A stretch of 8,662 nt of DNA. Source: an uncultured Paraprevotella sp. (lineage in GTDB: Bacteria; Bacteroidota; Bacteroidia; Bacteroidales; Bacteroidaceae). Positions within the stretch are counted from its first letter, which is position 1; every line of letters starts with the position of its first letter. This document shows positions 1-6,786 of the stretch, one piece after another. Below the pieces are notes generated by a model. That model was not told the DNA's origin and did not search any database. It was given only the letters and a program-made list of their open reading frames with translations. The stretch spans positions 1 through 8,662 of the forward strand of contig CAJUDC010000115.1 of the NCBI GenBank assembly GCA_910584955.1. Reading direction: 5' to 3'. A program made the position numbers and the translations under genes.

Positions 1-447
1 CTCGTGCCCCCGCCCCCACCTGGGATCTCGAAAGATGTTCACATTGGGCGACCAATATGTCAAGCCGGCACAAAGACCGTAATTTCCCAGCCTTTGCGCT
101 TCGTTGAACTTAGCTCGTCCTTCGGTAGCTACCGCATCTCCCATTTGCTCCAGCAATGCCGTATCAAAGGAGGCACCCAAGCCGATCGGTTCGGGAAAAA
201 CGGTGGCACGTCCGTTCCGGGCCACCCCGTGCAGGGCCTCGTTCCACCAATTATAAGGGCGTATGCCCAGACGTTCTATGCCGGGCGCATCGTTCATCAA
301 CTGACTTATTTTTTCGTCAACTGTCATCTGCCTCATCAGACTCTGCGCCTTTTGCCGCATCTGTTCCTCCATACCGACCGGTTCCTGTGCCGCCGTCGCC
401 AGTGCCGACAGCAGCCAAATCCCGGCCAGCCATCTGTTTCCTTTCAT
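1..447 (-). CDS. GH3 family glycoside hydrolase, beta-xylosidase/beta-glucosidase-like, N-terminal part (runs off the left edge)
   Basis: Only the first 149 residues are visible; the rest lies beyond position 1. The protein starts with a signal peptide (MKGNRW, a hydrophobic stretch to about residue 19, likely cleavage near ATA-AQ), so it acts in the periplasm or at the cell surface. The mature part shows the start of the GH3 N-terminal TIM-barrel domain: MTVDEKISQLM (41-51), YNWWNEALHGVARNG (65-79), FPEPIGLGASFD (84-95) and YWSPNVNIFRDPRWGRG (131-147). These motifs match the xylosidase/arabinosidase-like branch of GH3, which removes terminal beta-linked sugars from oligosaccharides. The catalytic aspartate and the C-terminal domain are not visible, so the exact sugar cannot be stated. 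The ATG at 447 is chosen because it gives the complete signal peptide; an A-rich leader precedes it. A terminator at 581-616 separates it from the gene upstream, so it probably has its own promoter. The family call is firm; the specificity is inferred. Confidence 0.93.
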   Translation of the reverse strand, partial: MKGNRWLAGIWLLSALATAAQEPVGMEEQMRQKAQSLMRQMTVDEKISQLMNDAPGIERLGIRPYNWWNEALHGVARNGRATVFPEPIGLGASFDTALLEQMGDAVATEGRAKFNEAQRLGNYGLCAGLTYWSPNVNIFRDPRWGRGHE

Positions 448-498
448 ATTCTTATTCTTTTTAATCTCACGATATAGTTGTTTTCTCCGTTTCAGCAC

Positions 499-507
499 CT
501 AAAGATA
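499..507 (-). promoter_or_regulatory. Possible -7 box for the GH3 gene
   Basis: Read on the minus strand, TATCTTTAG matches seven of the eight positions of the Bacteroidetes -7 consensus TAnnTTTG. It lies about 52 bases before the GH3 start codon and just after the terminator of the upstream operon, where a new promoter is expected. No TTG sits at the usual 19-21 base spacing; the nearest is about 25 bases upstream. This is a weak candidate. Confidence 0.25.
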
Positions 508-580
508 ACGCCTTTTTCCGAATAACGGCGCCCAACCGGTTTTTCTTTTGCTCCATCCGCCTTTTTATACCTGAAGAACA

Positions 581-616
581 GAAAAAGGCTGCCTCGGCAC
601 ACACCGAGACAGCCTT
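581..616 (-). terminator. Rho-independent terminator of the lyase / modular-protein operon
   Basis: On the minus strand this is a 13-bp stem (AAGGCTGTCTCGG with CCGAGGCAGCCTT, one T-G wobble) around a TGTGTG loop, followed by TTTTTC. It begins 21 bases after the stop codon of the 984-residue protein. Stem length, GC content and the T run all fit an intrinsic terminator. Confidence 0.88.
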
Positions 617-637
617 CTCAAAAATATCTCCTGATAC

Positions 638-3592
638 TTACTTAACCAACACTTTCTTGCAGCCGTTCTCAAACTTCACGATGTAAAGTCCGACGGGCAG
701 TTCCGCATGCTTGGCTACCGCACGACCGGCAGCATCGTATACCGTGTACTTATCCGTCCCGCTTACTACAATACGTTTGTTGACGCATACGGCATCATAC
801 CGTGGCTCCGAGGTCACACCTTCGACAGCCGTAGGATTATCATACCCTGCATTGTCGCCCAACTCCAACAGTTGCAACGACCAATCGTCCACACTGTACC
901 AGTTGCCGACGAACGGTTTCATGCCCAGCTTTGTGGAATCGTTGGTGGCACCGATAACCAGCTGATGGTCGACGACCTCGACTTCCAGCGTACGCCATCC
1001 CCATCCGAAACCGTTGTAGCCGTTTGCCTTGTATATAAACGATTCCACACCGGTTTCATTATACTCGGCCTCGGCTTCCTGCCACATTTCACCGCCTCGG
1101 TTACCGTCTTTCGGGAATTCTACATAAACGGAGTCAGCCTGTCCGCCGTTGGCATACAAGAACACACCTTCCGGTGTCCGTCCTTCGGGATCGGCCGGTT
1201 CAAAGCCGCAACGACAAGCCGCTTTCAGCTCGTACTTACCGTTAGGAATGTTCTCGAGCTTCTGGCTCACGGTAAATACCAGTTCCCCCACCGTGGGCAA
1301 CCAGGAATCCAGATAATAGTTAGCCGGATCACCGTTCCAGTGCATGGCATAATTCGTCGTAGTCGTTCCGTTATTCCGCTCTATCGTCCAGCCCTCGGGC
1401 GCCTTGTTCTTATCACCGGTCTGACAGTCGGGCGACTGAATCAGGAACGTGGCATCCTTGTGTCCGTTGAGCAGGGCACTGATCTGCAAAGCCCGCATCG
1501 TAATCTTCATGGCATCGATAAACTCACCAACCGACGATGCGCCCACCAAACGGGCATCCATAGCGGCCAATTGGGCGGACTTCGTGGTGTTCACCTCGTT
1601 CAAGTAGTTCTCGGCAAAAGGCATACCCGTGTTCAGCACGCCTGCCACGGTCTCCAGATAATCGGCGCACATGATATAGGCGTCTATCGAAGCCACCCAT
1701 GCAGGAATCTGTTCCGACTTGGTGCCGGCGGCCTCCATCTTGCCGCTTACAAGCGCATAAGCCGAATGCAGCACATTCTTATAATCCGTACTCTTATCCT
1801 GTGCCCCGTCAATCAGATCGGCCAAACGCACCATGTCGCCCTCTTTAAAGGCTGTTGCGGCTTTGCTCTGCTCGCGGGCTGCCTCCAACGGCTGAGCCAA
1901 TGCGGCGCAAGCTTTTTCGTAATCACCGGCATCGGCCAAAGCTTGGGCCGCAACTATAGCGGCATTCAGCACGGCAGCGTCTCCCTTGAACAGCATCTCG
2001 TTCAACTCAGCAGCCTCTTCCGATAATTTGGCGTACTGCTGCTGTACGATGTCGCCGGCCTCCTTGCCTCCATAATACAGCTTGAAGTTCGTCACCTGGA
2101 ACCACCCCTTCGTTCCGCCTCCGCACGTGGAAGCCACACCGATACGCAACCGACCGTCGGTCACCATGATATAATCCGATTCCAGTTTTTCCCAGGTGTA
2201 CGTATCCCAGTTGCAGCGGGTGGGAGCCGGCGAGACGGCCGTCCCCTGTTCGGACGCCACATACAGATGTTGGTCATTGATTTCATCGGTACGCATGATG
2301 ATGTCCGCCGTTATCTTATATATACCGTTGGGCAGTCCGTTGATGTCCTGATAAAAATCCATCTTGGTGAAGTTCGTCGCCCACGCATTCAGTCCCGGCG
2401 TGTTGGGACCACCGGTTTCCCGAGGCTGGCACGGTCCCATCCACACATCCTGATCGCGTCCGCCCGGCAGCACACTGCCGTTCACCCACGGCGAGAGCAG
2501 GCTATAATCCCGTGCCGTACGGTCGCCGAAAGTGGGATGTTTCAGGTACAATTCCGTCATGTCGTTAGGAGCGTCCTGTGTAGCCTCGCCCTGCGATTGC
2601 AGATAGACCACGCGCCCGGCCTCCAACTCCAGCACGGCCTGATGGTATTGTTCGTACAAAGCGTTCTCCTTGTCGTCGAAAACCTCTACAGCACGGTCGT
2701 AGACCTCCATAAAAACGTCGATGCCCGGATACCCCGTCTCTTCCATCAGCTGTTCGGCTGCCGTGATGGCCAGGTTCAACACCTGACGCTCCGCAATCGT
2801 GTTCCGGGCCAGCACCATGGCGTCTTTCATCTTCGCAATAGCCTCCAGATAACCGGCAACGGTCTCGTCAGGATATTCGCAATCCAGTTTTGTGTCGGTA
2901 AGCAGATTGGATACGGCTAGCAGTTCATTCACTTCTTCCTGGTCCATCATCCGATCAACGTCGCCCATAACAGCTACGTGATTGGTCTTCAACACTTCCA
3001 ACATTTCACTTTCAACGATGTCTCCGTCGTATTCCAACTTCCACTCGTCGGCCTGGAACCAACCGGCCGGTGTGGTGCCCTTGCCCGTAGAGCGGGCACC
3101 TATCTTTATTTCCTTAGCTCCTTCGGTGACGAAAAACGTGGCCTCCAGCTTTTGCCAGAACTGGGGCTGGTTACCGATCTTGTCGCTCACCAAAGCCTCG
3201 GAACGGTAGTCTATACCGTCGACCGTCGCATACACGTGCTGATCGGTCACATATTCGGGATGTCCGCCGTCCGTCATGCGGAGCATGGCCGAAATTCTGT
3301 ACTTGCCGGGCTTCAGGTCGGTCAGCTTCTGATTGTGGTCTACCGTGGTAATATTGGGTGCCCAGGCGTTCATGTGATGGTTGCCTGCATACGAATCGGC
3401 ATACACGCCCTGACGGTTTCCGCACACCAGATAGTCCGGCCCCGTCCATTCACTGTCACTAGTCCATCCGTCCAAATTGCCCGTTTCATAACCGGGATTG
3501 GTCAACTTGCTTGTCATGTCTTCTTGCGCCATGCCGGCTATCGGCAGCACGGATGCAAAAATCATCGACCATAATAAACGTTTCTTTTCCAT
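638..3592 (-). CDS. Secreted 984-residue three-module protein with helical linkers and C-terminal sorting-like domain; function unknown
   Basis: I do not recognise a named family. A signal peptide covers residues 1-22 (MEKKRLLWSM..., cleavage near GMA-QED). Three beta-sandwich-like modules follow at about 28-193, 345-512 and 714-912. Modules 1 and 2 are clear repeats of each other: NAW at 75-77 and 402-404, DQH(V/L)Y at 117-121 and 440-444, a W-(Q/E)-KLE segment, and GWFQ at 177-180 and 496-499. Module 3 is more distant but keeps the K/NGKYELKA strand and an aromatic WYSVDDWSL end. Helical, Ala/Glu-rich linkers at about 194-335 and 513-712 look like FIVAR-type bundles. Residues 922-984 resemble a Por/type IX secretion C-terminal domain (YTVYDAAGR ... 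LPVGLYIVKF ... KVLVK). No hydrolase motif is visible, so glycan binding or surface display is the likeliest role. That is inferred from the fold-like pattern and from the lyase gene 26 bases upstream, with which it is probably co-transcribed. It ends at a strong terminator. Confidence 0.85.
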   Translation of the reverse strand: MEKKRLLWSMIFASVLPIAGMAQEDMTSKLTNPGYETGNLDGWTSDSEWTGPDYLVCGNRQGVYADSYAGNHHMNAWAPNITTVDHNQKLTDLKPGKYRISAMLRMTDGGHPEYVTDQHVYATVDGIDYRSEALVSDKIGNQPQFWQKLEATFFVTEGAKEIKIGARSTGKGTTPAGWFQADEWKLEYDGDIVESEMLEVLKTNHVAVMGDVDRMMDQEEVNELLAVSNLLTDTKLDCEYPDETVAGYLEAIAKMKDAMVLARNTIAERQVLNLAITAAEQLMEETGYPGIDVFMEVYDRAVEVFDDKENALYEQYHQAVLELEAGRVVYLQSQGEATQDAPNDMTELYLKHPTFGDRTARDYSLLSPWVNGSVLPGGRDQDVWMGPCQPRETGGPNTPGLNAWATNFTKMDFYQDINGLPNGIYKITADIIMRTDEINDQHLYVASEQGTAVSPAPTRCNWDTYTWEKLESDYIMVTDGRLRIGVASTCGGGTKGWFQVTNFKLYYGGKEAGDIVQQQYAKLSEEAAELNEMLFKGDAAVLNAAIVAAQALADAGDYEKACAALAQPLEAAREQSKAATAFKEGDMVRLADLIDGAQDKSTDYKNVLHSAYALVSGKMEAAGTKSEQIPAWVASIDAYIMCADYLETVAGVLNTGMPFAENYLNEVNTTKSAQLAAMDARLVGASSVGEFIDAMKITMRALQISALLNGHKDATFLIQSPDCQTGDKNKAPEGWTIERNNGTTTTNYAMHWNGDPANYYLDSWLPTVGELVFTVSQKLENIPNGKYELKAACRCGFEPADPEGRTPEGVFLYANGGQADSVYVEFPKDGNRGGEMWQEAEAEYNETGVESFIYKANGYNGFGWGWRTLEVEVVDHQLVIGATNDSTKLGMKPFVGNWYSVDDWSLQLLELGDNAGYDNPTAVEGVTSEPRYDAVCVNKRIVVSGTDKYTVYDAAGRAVAKHAELPVGLYIVKFENGCKKVLVK

Positions 3593-3618
3593 ATCTTTTA
3601 ATTATTGTAAGAGATTTG

Positions 3619-6351
3619 CTATTTCATGAATTTAACCACTTTCGTCTGCGTGCCGTCGGTCACCCGAACCACATACACACCGCGCGACAGTCCTGCCGTC
3701 GGCATCACATGATCGCCGATTCCCAACACTTCGCTCATCACCATGCGTCCCGACAGCGTGTATACTGCGGCCTTCACGGGCACGGCGCTCTGGATGCGGA
3801 TGCCTTCACTGCCGTTCCGCACGTCCAGCGTTCCTTTTGCCAACACAATGTCTTCCACTCCGTCGGTCGTACCCGTCAAAGGAATCAGTTCGAAGGGGAA
3901 GGTAACCGGCATTTCCGTATCCATATTGCACACCAGGATATTATCCACCGCTTTCCAGTAATATCCGCCTGCATATTCGGAATTGGCTATGATACAGTCG
4001 TTCTGTCCCGTCAGCACATAAATATGGTAACTGCTCCGACGGTACAGATAGGCCCGTGTATCGAAGGTACCGTTCGAATCGAGGAATTTCGTGTCGTCGT
4101 TGTTCTGGATCTTATACCGCAGCGCCTTTTCGTCCCAGGTCAGGTGCCATACGTAGCTGGCCGAATCGGCCTCATCAGGCATATCCTCAAACTTCAAAGT
4201 CTTGTTGTTGAAATATCTTCCGGTGTGCTTGTCTCTGAAACGGTAGTAGCCGTCGGCCAGCACGCGGTCGCTGTTATACACCTGTACCTTGAAACTGAAC
4301 TTGGCCTTGTAATTGTTCTTCGACCAGTCGAGCGTGCGCTCCAGGCTCCACTGCACATTGCGGAACGCCAGACTATCGGTGGTCTCACCGCTGCTCCACA
4401 GGAAGGCTCCGTTGCGATAACGCAACGAAGTGGGTACCCCGCGCATCACGATGTCGGACCCGGCCGGCACAATCACGTTCGTTGTGTTCTGTTCCACACC
4501 GTCCACCATCAGTTGCGACGTCAGCACGGAATTGATCACACGGAAACGCTTTTCAAGAACCACCCCGGACTCATTGGTCAGACGGAAGATGAAATCCTTG
4601 TCTTCCGCTCCCTGCGTGAAGGTGTATTGTCCTCCCGACGCCAGTTCCTTGCCGGCGGCACTATACCATTTTTCGCTCTTGATATAATTCCAGTTGCTGT
4701 AGCTTGTACCGAGTGTTACGGTTTTTCCGGCTACGGCGTACACCACCGTATCGTCCACCGTCACTCCGTCGTACGTGATCCAAGGTCTCAACGTGGCCCG
4801 GATACCTTCGCCGTATACGGAGATGCAGAACATCTGCGTGCTCTTCACTCCCAGATGATTGGTATACGTCACACGCCACAAACCGGATGTTTCGGCCTTG
4901 ACAGTGCGGCTCTGCCCTGTCGTTCCGTCTTCCCACACCCAATTGCCGGTATTCTCCACCGTATCGGGCAACAAGGCTTTCAGTTCAAGTTCCGCACCTT
5001 TCTCCACATTATAATATTCGGCATAGGGGCGCACCTTGTTTCCATGGGTGATCTGCGGACGCAACACCGTGGGACGGTTGTGCGCTCTCACCGGTGCGTC
5101 GTGATAAAGCAGGTCGCCGTAGCCCGTGTGGTCCCAGCCTCCCGAATTGGTTCCATAAGCATTGTTTCCTCCGGTCTCTATACCGAGTTTGGCTTTCATG
5201 CGCTTGCAGTATTTCATCGGGATACCCATGCGGTTTTCGTAGTGATTGATGAACAACTGCCAGATGGGGCGATGCTGCCCCTGGCCCGTCCAGCCCAATC
5301 CGCCCATCCACCAGTTCTGTTTGTAAGGGATGGTGGCAATCTCTTCGGCCTGAGCCGGAATATTGTTGTCCAGACTGTTGAACATGGCCACGTATTCGGC
5401 CGCACCGGCTATCATGTGGTCGTTGACGTTGCAGAACGCATTGTCACCCTGGTTATAGGCGGTCTGCATCCAGTAGGAGACCAGCCCCAGCGCCGCCATG
5501 GCATGCCCCTGGTCGCGCCCGCTTTCCTGCATCTGATTCAGATAACCCAGCGGACCGCGCTCGTCTTTGTGGCACCAGGGCACCAGTCCCCAACCGTGGT
5601 CACACATGTCGGGACCTACGAAGAGCGACTCGTTGCCCGGTCCTTCTTTCAACCAGTACATACCGTAATTGTAGATGTCGGGCAGATCGCACAGCACGCC
5701 CAACGACACGCAGAACAGCGCATTGCCCACTCCCCAGTTGCTATGATAATGATACCAGTTGCCTTCGCGTACTACCGTATCATGCCGGCGTTCCAGAAAG
5801 TCCTGTGCCGTAACGAACCACACGTCAATCATCCATTGCTTAAAGCGCTCGAAATTCTCCTTCGGCCAGTACTCGCAGTCGCGCATCAGCTCGGCGGCAT
5901 TGGCAAATTGATAACCGTTGAAAGCGGGTATCAGCGACATATTGGTATTGCCACCCAGCCCGACGGTAGTGGCAGCATACCTGTCCAGAATATATATCGC
6001 ACGATCAGCCCATTGCTTCTCACCCGTAATTTTCCATAACAAGGCACACTGATAGGCCTTGTTTGCGTTGCGATAACAATCCATGTAGTTCTCGTCTCCC
6101 TGGATCCCTCGCTTGATCCAGTCCCAAATGCCCCAAGTGTCGGTCACACCTTTATTTGCCGTCCAGCAGTTGCGCAGCACGGCAAATGCTTCCGCCACCT
6201 GCGGGTCGTTGTTCCTCAGTCCCTCGCGGATGCGTTCGAAATCCTGTTCGGAATGCATCAGGCCCGGATGTACAAATTTTCCTTGTGCCAGCGTATCGCC
6301 GCCTCCCATCAGAAGCAGAACACTCACCACCGGAGTAAACCATTTTTTCAT
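3619..6351 (-). CDS. Secreted alginate-lyase-like polysaccharide lyase (PF05426-like catalytic domain) with Ig-like, beta-trefoil-like and sorting-like domains
   Basis: A signal peptide covers residues 1-22 (MKKWFTPVVS..., cleavage near TLA-QGK). Residues about 27-430 are helical and aromatic-rich and fit an alpha/alpha-toroid lyase of the alginate lyase superfamily. Visible motifs are KFVHPGLMHS (25-34), HYHSNWGVGN (201-210) and ESGRDQGH (276-283); His, Asn, Arg and Tyr are the usual catalytic residue types of such lyases. The expected reaction is beta-elimination on a uronic-acid polysaccharide in the periplasm or at the surface. CAZy family PL38 is a possibility I cannot confirm. Residues about 430-700 look like two or three Ig-like sandwiches (for example WVWEDGTTGQ at 471-480). 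About 700-825 (YYRFRDKHTGRYFNN, repeated YKIQ/FLDS blocks) resembles a ricin-type beta-trefoil, usually sugar-binding. Residues 832-910 are a C-terminal sorting-like domain. It is the first gene of a probable two-gene operon. The lyase call is fairly sure; the substrate is unknown. Confidence 0.82.
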   Translation of the reverse strand: MKKWFTPVVSVLLLMGGGDTLAQGKFVHPGLMHSEQDFERIREGLRNNDPQVAEAFAVLRNCWTANKGVTDTWGIWDWIKRGIQGDENYMDCYRNANKAYQCALLWKITGEKQWADRAIYILDRYAATTVGLGGNTNMSLIPAFNGYQFANAAELMRDCEYWPKENFERFKQWMIDVWFVTAQDFLERRHDTVVREGNWYHYHSNWGVGNALFCVSLGVLCDLPDIYNYGMYWLKEGPGNESLFVGPDMCDHGWGLVPWCHKDERGPLGYLNQMQESGRDQGHAMAALGLVSYWMQTAYNQGDNAFCNVNDHMIAGAAEYVAMFNSLDNNIPAQAEEIATIPYKQNWWMGGLGWTGQGQHRPIWQLFINHYENRMGIPMKYCKRMKAKLGIETGGNNAYGTNSGGWDHTGYGDLLYHDAPVRAHNRPTVLRPQITHGNKVRPYAEYYNVEKGAELELKALLPDTVENTGNWVWEDGTTGQSRTVKAETSGLWRVTYTNHLGVKSTQMFCISVYGEGIRATLRPWITYDGVTVDDTVVYAVAGKTVTLGTSYSNWNYIKSEKWYSAAGKELASGGQYTFTQGAEDKDFIFRLTNESGVVLEKRFRVINSVLTSQLMVDGVEQNTTNVIVPAGSDIVMRGVPTSLRYRNGAFLWSSGETTDSLAFRNVQWSLERTLDWSKNNYKAKFSFKVQVYNSDRVLADGYYRFRDKHTGRYFNNKTLKFEDMPDEADSASYVWHLTWDEKALRYKIQNNDDTKFLDSNGTFDTRAYLYRRSSYHIYVLTGQNDCIIANSEYAGGYYWKAVDNILVCNMDTEMPVTFPFELIPLTGTTDGVEDIVLAKGTLDVRNGSEGIRIQSAVPVKAAVYTLSGRMVMSEVLGIGDHVMPTAGLSRGVYVVRVTDGTQTKVVKFMK

Positions 6352-6625
6352 ATCCGTATCATTTTAAAGTTAATAGTAATGCTTTGTCTACGTATCGGGC
6401 CTATACGCCCTATACCGCCTTTTCTTAAAAGGAATACGAACCAAGAAGACTTTTCCCCATTTATCCTTCTCTTTTTTTACCGTTCCCGATCATTTTTTAA
6501 CATTACGAATGCTGAGTATGCCCCTAGAACCTCCCCACCGCCAGCTCCGCGCAAATACGGCATGCCGCCGGAACTTCTCGCTGTCCCTGCAAAGCATCCG
6601 CCCCTGACACGAAGAGCAGAAACAG
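6352..6625. other. Non-coding region upstream of the lyase gene
   Basis: This is the left two thirds of the 435-base gap between the M64 gene and the lyase gene, and it must hold the lyase operon's promoter. I found no convincing match to TTG-N19-21-TAnnTTTG. The best -7-like string, TAACTTTA on the minus strand (6365-6372), lies only 13 bases before the start codon. Possible operator elements are a CCTATAC direct repeat (6400-6406 and 6409-6415) and a small inverted repeat CGTAT/ATACG (6391-6395 and 6403-6407). About 6510-6610 is GC-rich with no recognisable gene. Confidence 0.5.
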
Positions 6626-6710
6626 AAAAGGTGTACACCTTTTCAAAAGAAGGTGTACACCAAAACACAAAAAGGTCTACACCTTTTCACAGTTTGGTGT
6701 AGACCTTTTT
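6626..6710. repeat. Array of four GGTGTACACC-like 10-mers at an exact 22-base period
   Basis: The 10-mers start at 6630 (GGTGTACACC), 6652 (GGTGTACACC), 6674 (GGTCTACACC) and 6696 (GGTGTAGACC), each exactly 22 bases after the last. The first two are perfect palindromes; the first extends to an 18-base palindrome, AAAAGGTGTACACCTTTT (6626-6643). The third and fourth are reverse complements of each other. The 12-base spacers are A/T-rich and begin TTTTCA after units 1 and 3. Units 1 and 2 can fold together, with a 14-bp stem and a CAAA loop on the + strand, and units 3 and 4 form a second hairpin. The regular spacing suggests either tandem duplication of a terminator-like element or a phased protein-binding array. 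Confidence 0.9.
6669..6710 (-). terminator. Strong bidirectional hairpin terminator after the M64 gene
   Basis: AAAAAGGTCTACACC and GGTGTAGACCTTTTT form a perfect 15-bp stem with a 12-base loop. On the minus strand it is followed by TTTTTGTGTTTT, and on the + strand by TTTTTATTATAT, so it can stop transcription in either direction. It starts about 76 bases after the M64 stop codon. No gene converges from the left, so its biological target is the M64 transcript. The other two repeat units lie just beyond it and could serve as a backup hairpin. Confidence 0.8.
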
Positions 6711-6786
6711 ATTATATATCGCCGAGAAGGATCTTTATTCTTCTTCAGATCAGCATTTTATACCGCAGAAAACAAAAAAAGGCACG

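Noticed and set aside
707..2026. Open frame of 439 codons on the + strand
   Set aside because: It is antisense to the modular protein and has no domain, ribosome site or promoter. The minus strand protein has a signal peptide, repeated modules and a terminator.
3511..6039. Long open frame of 842 codons on the + strand
   Set aside because: It lies almost wholly opposite the lyase gene, its translation is low-complexity and rich in His, Arg and Val, it has no signal peptide or recognisable domain, and the minus strand frame has clear family motifs. It is a shadow frame.
6477..6668. 63-codon open frame on the minus strand in the intergenic gap
   Set aside because: It begins inside the palindromic array, has no ribosome site or family resemblance, and lies beyond the M64 terminator. 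The KVYTF string in it is only the translated repeat.
6253..6702. 149-codon open frame on the + strand spanning the lyase start and the repeat array
   Set aside because: It overlaps the lyase signal peptide antisense, continues through the hairpin repeats, and shows no coding-like composition.
6626..6710. Short CRISPR-like array
   Set aside because: Repeats of 10 bases with 12-base A/T spacers are far too short for CRISPR, the units are palindromic and vary, and no cas gene is visible.
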